Source: an uncultured bacterium
GTDB taxonomy: Bacteria; Planctomycetota; Planctomycetia; Pirellulales; UBA1268
Reading direction: 5' to 3'
DNA length: 6,344 nt
NCBI GenBank assembly: GCA_937959175.1
Contig: CALGAS010000497.1
Location: 1-6,344 of the forward strand
This document shows, piece after piece, positions 1-5,451 of this stretch (position 1 is the stretch's first letter; each line of letters opens with the position of its first letter). Both the position numbers and the translations under genes were made by a program. The notes below the pieces were generated by a model. The model did no database searches. It was not told the origin of the DNA and saw only the letters and a list, made by a program, of their open reading frames with translations.

Positions 1-46
1 GCCCAACGGCCCGCCGTCCCCCCGGCTCGCGCCGGGGGGCTTCTAT
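1..46. repeat. 46-bp double-hairpin repeat, copy 1
   Basis: This segment is identical, base for base over 46 positions, to 3659-3704. It contains two adjacent inverted repeats. A small one at 6-17 has ACGG and CCGT arms around a 4-base loop. A strong one at 18-39 has 9-bp arms, CCCCCCGGC and GCCGGGGGG, around the loop TCGC. It ends in CTTCTAT and lies 13 bases past the stop codon of the minus-strand regulator gene. The left edge is the window edge, so the repeat may extend further. It is probably a family dispersed in this genome that works at gene 3' ends, which is inference from position and structure. Confidence 0.85.
18..39 (-). terminator. Hairpin terminator candidate after the FHA/sigma-54 regulator gene
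   Basis: A perfect 9-bp G+C stem with a 4-base loop starts about 20 bases beyond the regulator's stop codon when read on the minus strand. There is no U-tract after the stem on the minus strand, so it is not a canonical intrinsic terminator. It could still stop polymerase by stem strength, act with Rho, or protect the mRNA 3' end. Confidence 0.5.
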
Positions 47-59
47 GGGAAGGTGTTGA

Positions 60-2024
60 TCAGGCCCGGGCCCACTTGGCGAGCTTGCGGTCGAGGGTCG
101 ATCGCTCGATGCCGAGGATCGCGGCGGCTTTGGTCTTGTTGCCGCCGACCGCTTCGAGCGTCTCCATCACGTGCCGCCGCTCCATCTCCTCGATCGTCGT
201 CGGCACGAAGGTGCCCTGGCGGGCGGCCGGGGCCTTGCCGGTGTCGCCCGGCGTCGCCAGCTGCGAGAGCGCCATGTCGTGGGCCTCGATCCACTCGCCC
301 TGGGCCAGCACGACCGCCCGTTCGATCACGTTTCGCAGCTCGCGGATGTTGCCCGGCCAGTGGTAGGCCCGCAGCGCCTCGAGTGCTTCGGGCGAGAAGC
401 CCTTGATCGTCCGGCCCGTCTCGGCGGCGAAGCGGGTGAGGAAGTGGGTTGCGATCGCCTCGATGTCTTCCGGGCGGCGGCGGAGCGGGGGCACGATGAT
501 CTCAACCACCTTGAGCCGGAAGTAGAGGTCGCGACGGAAGTCGCCGCCGGCCACCGCCTCCTCGAGATTGCGGTTGGTCGCGGCCACCACCCGGACGTCG
601 ACGTTGACCCGGTTGGAGCCGCCGACCCGCTCGAAGGGATGTCCCTCGAGCACCCGCAGGAACTTCGCCTGGATCGCCGGGCTCATCTCGCCGATCTCGT
701 CGAGCACGAGCGTGCCCTTGTGGGCCGCCTCGAACTTGCCGATCTTCTTTTCGGTTGCCCCGGTGAAGGCGCCCTTCTCGTGACCAAAGAGCTCGCTTTC
801 CAGGAGCGTCTCGGAGAGGGCGGCGCAGTTGAGGCAGATGAAGGGGCCGCCTCGGCGGTCGCTCGCCTCGTGGATCGCCCGGGCGACGAGCTCCTTGCCC
901 GAGCCGCTCTCGCCCCGCACGAGCACCGTCGCCTTCGTCTTGGCGACCCGTTCGATCTGGCCGACGATCCCCTGGAGGGCAGCGCTCGAGCCGACCATCC
1001 GGGGCGTCTCCTCGCCGAGCCGCCGCCGGAGCCGCTGGTTTTCATCGGCGGCTGTCGCCAGCCGGCTGGAGAGGGCCTCGCGGGCCGAGAGGTTGTCGAT
1101 CGCGACGCCGAGGGCATCGCAGACGGCCATCACGAACTCGAGGTCGTCGGGTGTCGCCTCGCGGTCGCCCTGCTCGAGTTCGAGGTGCATCACGCCCACG
1201 GCCTTGCCCTGCGAGCGGATCGGCGCTGAGATCGTGGCCGCCGTTCCGCCGCCGGTGCCGCCGGCCGGTGCCGCCGCAAGGAGGGCCTCGTCGGTACCTA
1301 GGACCGTGGCCACGATGCCGGCGGGGTAGGGGAGGGGCCAGGGATCGGGCACGGCCGCCACCGGCGAGAGCGGACCGCCCTGCTCGCCGGCGGCCGGCTC
1401 GGCATCGAATCGTTCTGGAAGGAGGACGACGCCGCGAGCGGCCGCCGTGTCAGCGAGCGCCGAGGTGAGCGCGAGGTCGGAGACCTCGGCGAGATCGGCC
1501 GCCCGGCCGAGGGCGAACGCCAACCGGCAGAGCTCCGCCGCCGCCCGGCCGACGCGGGGTGCCGAGCCGGCCTGAGCGCTGATGTCGTCGAGGAGCCGGC
1601 TGCGGGTGCGGCGATGGGTGATCGAGGCATGCCAGGCCTCGAGGTCGGCGGGCATTTCCCCGGTGGCGGCCGCAGCCTCGAGCGTGCCGCCTGCCGCGGT
1701 CTCGGAGGTCGGAGGGCTCTCGCTGTAGATGACTTCGGCCAGGCCAATGCCAATCAGATCGCCCGCTCGCAACGGACGGTCGCCGACGAATCGCTCGCCG
1801 CAGAGAAGCGTGCCGTTTCGGCTCTCGAGGTCCCGCACCATCCAGCCGCCGGAGGTCGGGAAGATCTCCGCGTGAAATCGGCTTGCCCGCTCATCGTGGA
1901 TCACGATCCGGTTGCTCGGGGCCCGGCCGAGCGTGATTCGCTGGCCCGGCGTCAGCGGGATGACCTGCACCCCGGTAACGGGATCCTGGACGCGAAGAAA
2001 CTGGGTCGGGCCGGCGGTCGTCAT
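60..2024 (-). CDS. FHA-GAF-AAA+-Fis sigma-54-dependent transcriptional activator
   Basis: This is a cytoplasmic enhancer-binding protein expected to hydrolyse ATP to open promoters held by sigma-54 RNA polymerase. Domains in order: an FHA domain at about residues 20-95, with the phosphothreonine-binding signatures GR at 33-34, SRFH at 48-51 and SRNGT at 68-72; a GAF-like sensor at about 155-310; the AAA+ core at about 343-565, with Walker A GESGSGKE (371-378), the sigma-54 contact loop GAFTGA (418-423) and Walker B LVLDEIGE (439-446); and a Fis-type helix-turn-helix at 626-654 ending at the stop. At 654 residues it appears complete. There is no response-regulator receiver domain, so input probably comes from a phosphoprotein bound by FHA and/or a GAF ligand. 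The ATG start fits the FHA boundary, but the only Shine-Dalgarno-like sequence (AGGA) is 14 bases upstream, which is weak. Its target genes cannot be read from this window. Confidence 0.95.
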   Translation of the reverse strand: MTTAGPTQFLRVQDPVTGVQVIPLTPGQRITLGRAPSNRIVIHDERASRFHAEIFPTSGGWMVRDLESRNGTLLCGERFVGDRPLRAGDLIGIGLAEVIYSESPPTSETAAGGTLEAAAATGEMPADLEAWHASITHRRTRSRLLDDISAQAGSAPRVGRAAAELCRLAFALGRAADLAEVSDLALTSALADTAAARGVVLLPERFDAEPAAGEQGGPLSPVAAVPDPWPLPYPAGIVATVLGTDEALLAAAPAGGTGGGTAATISAPIRSQGKAVGVMHLELEQGDREATPDDLEFVMAVCDALGVAIDNLSAREALSSRLATAADENQRLRRRLGEETPRMVGSSAALQGIVGQIERVAKTKATVLVRGESGSGKELVARAIHEASDRRGGPFICLNCAALSETLLESELFGHEKGAFTGATEKKIGKFEAAHKGTLVLDEIGEMSPAIQAKFLRVLEGHPFERVGGSNRVNVDVRVVAATNRNLEEAVAGGDFRRDLYFRLKVVEIIVPPLRRRPEDIEAIATHFLTRFAAETGRTIKGFSPEALEALRAYHWPGNIRELRNVIERAVVLAQGEWIEAHDMALSQLATPGDTGKAPAARQGTFVPTTIEEMERRHVMETLEAVGGNKTKAAAILGIERSTLDRKLAKWARA

Positions 2025-2064
2025 GAAGAAGCCGATAATCCTGAACGGAGGGCCCCGGGCGGGG

Positions 2065-2079
2065 AAAACAGCCTGTTTT
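2065..2079. promoter_or_regulatory. Perfect 7+1+7 inverted repeat, operator-like
   Basis: AAAACAG and CTGTTTT flank a single C, giving a 15-bp AT-rich dyad in otherwise GC-rich DNA. It lies 40 bp upstream of the regulator's start codon and 16 bp upstream of the -35 hexamer proposed for the DUF1598 gene. This is a typical place for a dimeric repressor or activator site serving one or both divergent genes. The protein that would bind it is unknown. The dyad is visible directly; its function is inferred. Confidence 0.4.
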
Positions 2080-2095
2080 GCGAGCGGAATCGGGT

Positions 2096-2124
2096 TTGCC
2101 GCGTTGGCGAGCCCCGACTAGCAT
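2096..2124 (+). promoter_or_regulatory. Candidate sigma-70-type promoter for the DUF1598 gene
   Basis: TTGCCG (2096-2101) and TAGCAT (2119-2124) are separated by 17 bp and each match 4 of 6 consensus positions. Transcription would start near 2131, leaving a leader of about 40 bases before the ATG at 2173. No convincing promoter was found for the leftward gene in the same intergenic region, and no -24/-12 sigma-54 promoter was seen. Confidence 0.4.
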
Positions 2125-2161
2125 CTCTGCTATTGTCCGCAGGCCTTTTCCGCGTCGCAAC

Positions 2162-2166
2162 GAGGG
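2162..2166 (+). promoter_or_regulatory. Ribosome binding site of the DUF1598 gene
   Basis: GAGGG is followed by a 6-base T-rich spacer before the ATG at 2173. This supports that start over downstream alternatives, and the encoded N-terminus is a proper signal peptide. Confidence 0.6.
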
Positions 2167-2172
2167 TTTTTC

Positions 2173-3519
2173 ATGGCTCGCTTTCGGACGGCTTTTCCCG
2201 CTCTGGTTCTCGCCTGCGGGCTCGGTTTCCTGGTGTCGGGGCAGGCCCGCGGCCAGTTCGGCGGCGGATTTGGCAACCAGGCCGTCGGCGGGATCTCGAT
2301 CGACGCCGAAGGGATTGTCAAAAACCTCGCCCCCGAGGCTGTCGAAGCCCTCGCGGCCGAACGACGAGCGGCCCTCGGTGATGGCGACGGCGGGGCCTGC
2401 GATCTTCGGAAGATCTCGCTGGCCGATGTCATCAAGGCGGTCGAGGCGGCTCGCGACGGCGACACCCGGCTGCCCGCTGAGGTGCTCTTTCTCGGTGGCC
2501 TCGAGCGGATCACCCACGTCTTCGTCGATCCGGAAGGCAACGACATCATCCTGGCCGGGCCTGCTGACGGAATGGCCGTTGACGCCGGCGGCACGGTTGT
2601 CGGGGCGAAGAGCCGTCGGCCGCTGCTGCAACTGGAGGACTTGATCGTTGCCCTCCGGGCGATCGATGCCGCCCGGCAGGGAGGCATCCTCTGCTCGATC
2701 GATCCGACGCCCGAAGGCATCCGCACGCTGCAGGCGTTCCTCTCCCGGCAGCGGACGATCGGCAACCCACAGCAGACCTTCCGCCGCATTGAAGAGGCTG
2801 TCGGCCCGCAGAAGGTCACCGTCGGCGGCGTGCCTGGCGACAGTCGCTTCGCCCGGGTGTTGGTCGCTGCTGACTATCGCATGAAGCGGATCGGGATGGG
2901 GCTCGAAGAGTCGGGCGTCGCCGGGCTGCCGAGTTATCTCGCGATGGTGCCGGCCGGTGGCCGGGCGGCAGCGCTGCCCCGCTTCTGGCTGGAGGCGGAG
3001 TATGAGCCGATCGCCCGCGACCCCGATGAGCTCGCCTGGAAGCTCGGCGACCGCCGGATGAAGTGCCTGACCGAGAGCGACGTAGCCGGTCGGGACGGCG
3101 TGCAGCGTGGCGCGGCCGGCCAGGATCGGATCGCCGCGAAGTGGTGCGAGGCGATGACCGAACAGTACGACGCCCTGGCGGCCAAGCAGCCGGTCTTCGC
3201 TGAACTGGTCAACTGCGTCGATCTGGCGGTCGTGGCCGCACTGATTCGGGGCCGCCAGCTCGATAGGCGAGCCGGCCTCGACCTCGAGCCGCTGCTCGAC
3301 GCTGAGCGGCTGCCATTGCCGACGTACGAGGTGCCCGCCAGCGTGCCGACGGTGGCCTCGGGGCTCAAGAAGGGCCGCACCTGGGTGCTCTCGGCATCCG
3401 GCGGCGTGCAGTTTCAGCCCTGGCAGTTCGCGGCGACGACCCGGGAGGATGCCGATCTCGACTCCGCGCGGGCGACCGCGCTGGCCGGCCGGCCGGAAGC
3501 GGGCTGGTTCTGGGAGTAG
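2173..3519 (+). CDS. Exported DUF1598 domain-containing protein (planctomycete family)
   Basis: The 448-residue product begins with a Sec signal peptide: a short basic start, a hydrophobic core at about residues 7-22, and a likely cleavage near 24-27 (SGQARG/Q). It should therefore leave the cytoplasm. The rest matches my memory of DUF1598, a domain of unknown function typical of Planctomycetota. Landmarks are AVGGISIDAEGIV (37-49), a VFVDPEGNDIILAGPADGM segment (116-134), CSIDPTPEGI (174-183), GVPGDSRFARVLVAADYRMK (219-238) and FWLEAEYEPI (271-280). No catalytic motif, no second membrane segment and no lipobox are visible. Cysteines are few (14, 76, 174, 298, 325, 348). The gene has its own promoter and RBS, is divergent from the sigma-54 activator and convergent with the cofactor operon, so it is probably a single transcription unit. 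Its function is unknown, and a cell-envelope role is only inferred from export. Confidence 0.9.
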   Translation: MARFRTAFPALVLACGLGFLVSGQARGQFGGGFGNQAVGGISIDAEGIVKNLAPEAVEALAAERRAALGDGDGGACDLRKISLADVIKAVEAARDGDTRLPAEVLFLGGLERITHVFVDPEGNDIILAGPADGMAVDAGGTVVGAKSRRPLLQLEDLIVALRAIDAARQGGILCSIDPTPEGIRTLQAFLSRQRTIGNPQQTFRRIEEAVGPQKVTVGGVPGDSRFARVLVAADYRMKRIGMGLEESGVAGLPSYLAMVPAGGRAAALPRFWLEAEYEPIARDPDELAWKLGDRRMKCLTESDVAGRDGVQRGAAGQDRIAAKWCEAMTEQYDALAAKQPVFAELVNCVDLAVVAALIRGRQLDRRAGLDLEPLLDAERLPLPTYEVPASVPTVASGLKKGRTWVLSASGGVQFQPWQFAATTREDADLDSARATALAGRPEAGWFWE

Positions 3520-3530
3520 GTCGGGTTGGT

Positions 3531-3554
3531 GGGGGCCGGGATCGCCCAACGGCC
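3531..3554 (+). repeat. Partial degenerate copy of the repeat's left flank
   Basis: GGGGGCCGGG, then ATC, then GCCCAACGGCC recurs at 3645-3669 as GGGGGCCGGG, then AAGA, then GCCCAACGGCC. The second instance runs directly into the full 46-bp repeat, whereas this one diverges after 3554. It looks like an older or truncated copy of the same repeat unit, which would mean the unit extends left of the 46-bp core. Confidence 0.6.
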
Positions 3555-3574
3555 TGCCCGGCGGCCTGCCCGGC
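3551..3574. repeat. 12-bp perfect tandem duplication (2 units)
   Basis: GGCCTGCCCGGC occurs twice head to tail (3551-3562 and 3563-3574), followed by the palindrome CGGGATCCCG at 3574-3583. The stretch between the DUF1598 stop and the 46-bp repeat (3520-3658) otherwise shows only scattered TTGGTGG words (3526, 3591, 3617) and no credible gene. Confidence 0.7.
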
Positions 3575-3658
3575 GGGATCCCGAGGTCGGTTGGTGGTGA
3601 TCGCGGATTGGGCGTGTTGGTGGGGAACGGTTGCTCGGACTGCCGGGGGCCGGGAAGA

Positions 3659-3704
3659 GCCCAACGGCCCGCCGTCCCCCCGGCTCGCGCCGGGGGGCTT
3701 CTAT
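3659..3704. repeat. 46-bp double-hairpin repeat, copy 2
   Basis: This copy is identical to 1-46, with the small hairpin at 3664-3675 and the large one at 3676-3697. It sits between the convergent DUF1598 and kinase genes. It has the same orientation relative to its minus-strand neighbour as copy 1 has to the regulator gene, but it is separated from the kinase stop by the REP-like element at 3704-3755. Confidence 0.9.
3676..3697. terminator. Bidirectional hairpin terminator candidate between convergent genes
   Basis: A 9-bp perfect G+C stem with loop TCGC lies between the 3' ends of the DUF1598 gene (stop at 3517-3519) and the minus-strand kinase gene (stop at 3759-3761). In the plus direction it is followed by CTTCTATT, a poor T-tract. 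One symmetrical hairpin could serve both transcripts. No better terminator is visible in the region. Confidence 0.55.
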
Positions 3705-3755
3705 TGAAAAGGGGACTGGCTCCGAGCGCAGCGAGGTGCCTGTACCCTTTTCCAA
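3704..3755. repeat. REP/MITE-like imperfect inverted repeat
   Basis: The left end TTGAAAAGGGGACTGGC mirrors the right end GCCTGTACCCTTTTCCAA with a few mismatches and one indel. Between them is a short core, TCCGAGCGCAGCGAGGT, which is itself partly dyad-symmetric. Elements with AAAAGGGGAC(A/T)GGC ends and a compact self-complementary core are, from general knowledge, the REP-type sequences mobilised by IS200-like tyrosine transposases (RAYTs) in many bacteria. No transposase is encoded here, so this would be a non-autonomous copy. It begins at the last base of the 46-bp repeat and stops 3 bp from the kinase stop codon, and it could also fold in the 3' UTR of either convergent transcript. Confidence 0.6.
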
Positions 3756-3758
3756 TGA

Positions 3759-4352
3759 TCAGCGCTGGTCCACCCAGGCGGCCCAGGCGATCGGCTGGAC
3801 GTCGTCGGCGGCGGTCGGGAAGTGTTCGTCGACCCAACCCCTGGCGGCGAGTGAGGCGAGATTGCCGCCGGCCTCAAGCGGCGGCGGCACACTCTTGACC
3901 AGCAGCAGGCCGCGGCTGCCGCGGCGGGCCGCCGTCGCCGCGATCGAGTCGCTCGTGACGTGCCAGCCGACCGGGAGGTCACCGCCAGCCCCGCTCGAGG
4001 CCAGCCATCGTGCCGCGTCGAGGATGCCGCCGGCCGGGCCGGGGCTGGTCACGACTGGCAGCCTGCAGGCATCGGCGACGAGGCTGGCGGTCAGCGACAT
4101 GGCCTCGATTGCCAGGCGGTGCATCAGCGCGGCCGGCCGCGGGCTGGCCGCGTCGATCGCTCGCAGGCCGTCGACCAGCCCGCCGCCGCCGACCACGACC
4201 AGCGGCCGGGTGGAGTCGGCCAGGAGGGCGGCGACCGCCGCAGGCCAGTCGGGCATGGCGAGCAGGCTGCCGCCGAGTTTGATGACCAGCGGGGTCGCTG
4301 ACGGCAACGCCTCCTGACCCCGGATGATGCCCCGCTGCCAGCGCCGGTTCAT
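3759..4352 (-). CDS. MfnE-like amino-acid-kinase-fold furan phosphate kinase (probable)
   Basis: The 197-residue product belongs to the amino acid kinase superfamily. It shows VIKLGGSLL (about 22-30, phosphate-binding lysine and glycines), VVVGGGGLVDGLR (about 52-64, glycine-rich substrate loop), WHVTSDSIAA (about 130-139) and LLLVKSV (about 149-155). The TSDSIAA plus LVKSV pattern resembles archaeal MfnE and its bacterial homologues, which phosphorylate (aminomethylfuranyl)methyl phosphate to the diphosphate in methanofuran synthesis. It is the last gene of the minus-strand operon, 67 bp after the MfnF-like gene. The frame is open back to an ATG at 4481, overlapping that gene, but those 43 extra residues are Pro/Arg/Gly-rich and unlike the family, so I chose the ATG at 4352. 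A TTG at 4307 follows a perfect AGGAGG, though only 2 bases away. A generic or glutamate/aspartate-type kinase role is the alternative, made less likely by the neighbours. Confidence 0.8.
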   Translation of the reverse strand: MNRRWQRGIIRGQEALPSATPLVIKLGGSLLAMPDWPAAVAALLADSTRPLVVVGGGGLVDGLRAIDAASPRPAALMHRLAIEAMSLTASLVADACRLPVVTSPGPAGGILDAARWLASSGAGGDLPVGWHVTSDSIAATAARRGSRGLLLVKSVPPPLEAGGNLASLAARGWVDEHFPTAADDVQPIAWAAWVDQR

Positions 4353-4419
4353 CTGACCGCCCCCAGGAAATGGCGGGCCAGCCGTGATCGCCAGGTCCGG
4401 CGACAGCAAGCGTTTCCGC

Positions 4420-5451
4420 TCATCCGACCGCCTCCCGGACAAGGCGGGCCAGGGCATGGGCGGGCGCGGCCCGGGCCACATTCGGGCCGAGTTCAGCAGC
4501 GAGGTCGTGTCGCTCGAGATCCCAGTCGACGGCCCGGAGGGCCCGCTCGGCCAGCGGGCCGCCGTGGCCGGAAATCACCATGGCGTCGGGCCGGCTGCCC
4601 ACGGCACGAAAGACCCGCCGCACGCCTCGGGCCACCTGGGCGGCCTGGCGATCGGCGATCCATTCGGCGGCGGTGATCGCATCGGCAGCGGTGAACCCCT
4701 CGGGATCAAGCAGCATCGTGCGGGCGAGCCGCACGCGGGCTGCTGCGGACGTGGCCGGGCCGCCATCGGCGGTGTCGCGGTCGGCGGCGTCTTCCCCGAC
4801 CCCGCCGAGCAGCAGCCAGGCGTCCCGGGAGTCGGCAAAGCGTTCGCTCGCGACGGGTCGCCACCGCCCGCGATGTGGCAGCCGCCGGACGATCGCCGCG
4901 ACGGGAGTCCGCTCGAGGCCGGTGTAGACCAGCTCGCGAGAGAGCATCCGACCGGCATCGTCGTGGGCCAGCGGAGCAGGCCGGCCGTCCTGGAGGGGCA
5001 CGATGTCGGTCGTGGTCGAGCCAATGTCGAGCAGCATGCCCCGGCCGGCAGGCAGGAGCGAGGCGGCGAGGCGGGCGAGGATGTGCCAGTTGGAAGCGGC
5101 CGCCAGACGCCAGTGGCCCGCCGCTTCGGAGGCGGGGATGAGTCGGCCGTCGACGAGGTAGACGCCGGGCGGCTCGAGGCAGCCGAGGGCGGCGGCGGCG
5201 GCGGTGAGCGACTCGGCAATGTGGGCGACGCCCTCCGCCCGGCTGGCGTAGCAGTCGCAGATCTCGCCGGTCATCGTGGCTACGATCCGGCGAGGCTGCC
5301 GGTCGGCCACGAGCGACGTCAGGGCTGCCGGAAGTTCCCGCCATCGCTGCCAGAGCGGAAACGGAACGCTCACTGCCCAGCCGAGCCCGTCGGCCGCCTT
5401 GAGGTTGGCCCCGCCGATGTCGAGGGCGACGAGCTCACTGGCAGGCGGCAT
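4420..5451 (-). CDS. MfnF-like hydantoinase/oxoprolinase-family protein (H4MPT-linked C1 pathway)
   Basis: The 343-residue product has the ASKHA/hydantoinase-A fold: a first phosphate-type motif LDIGGANLKAAD (10-21), MTGEICDCY (60-68), ASNWHILA (119-126), a second phosphate motif LLDIGSTTTDIVPL (140-153), a conserved AGRMLSRELVYTGLERTPV stretch (166-184) and a C-terminal ISGHGG (293-298). These match the family annotated as probable H4MPT-linked C1 transfer pathway protein. Its archaeal member MfnF joins the aminomethylfuran diphosphate to the tyramine-glutamate moiety of methanofuran. No signal peptide or membrane segment is seen, so it is cytoplasmic. The ATG start overlaps the preceding ATP-grasp gene by 17 bp, implying translational coupling; no good Shine-Dalgarno is present. 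The kinase gene follows on the same strand. Family placement is strong. The exact substrate in this bacterium is inferred. Confidence 0.87.
   Translation of the reverse strand: MPPASELVALDIGGANLKAADGLGWAVSVPFPLWQRWRELPAALTSLVADRQPRRIVATMTGEICDCYASRAEGVAHIAESLTAAAAALGCLEPPGVYLVDGRLIPASEAAGHWRLAAASNWHILARLAASLLPAGRGMLLDIGSTTTDIVPLQDGRPAPLAHDDAGRMLSRELVYTGLERTPVAAIVRRLPHRGRWRPVASERFADSRDAWLLLGGVGEDAADRDTADGGPATSAAARVRLARTMLLDPEGFTAADAITAAEWIADRQAAQVARGVRRVFRAVGSRPDAMVISGHGGPLAERALRAVDWDLERHDLAAELGPNVARAAPAHALARLVREAVG

Noticed and set aside
171..1229. A 352-codon plus-strand frame opposite the sigma-54 activator
   Set aside because: It is antisense to the AAA+ domain, with composition mirroring that gene's codons and no motif. 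It is a shadow frame.
2100..2125. Possible sigma-54 -24/-12 promoter (TGGC at 2105) for the DUF1598 gene
   Set aside because: No GC element occurs at the required 10-11 bp spacing downstream of TGGC; the sigma-70-type hexamers fit better.
1..3755. CRISPR-like direct repeats
   Set aside because: There are only two full copies 3.6 kb apart with genes between them, no regular spacing and no cas genes, so they are dispersed repeats rather than an array.
1891..3837. A 648-codon open frame on the minus strand, opposite the DUF1598 gene
   Set aside because: It is antisense to a well-supported exported protein, runs through the intergenic hairpins and repeats and into the FHA gene, and has a Pro/Arg/Gly-rich composition with no recognisable motif. 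It is a typical GC-rich shadow frame.
3631..4317. A plus-strand frame starting with an apparent P-loop (GLPGAGKS)
   Set aside because: The motif arises by chance where the GGGGGCCGGG repeat flank is translated. The rest of the frame crosses the hairpins and the REP-like element and is antisense to the kinase gene.
5186..5205. Run of GGC/GCC trinucleotides (microsatellite-like)
   Set aside because: It encodes the short alanine run at residues 84-88 of the MfnF-like protein and neighbouring codons, consistent with normal GC-rich codon use.
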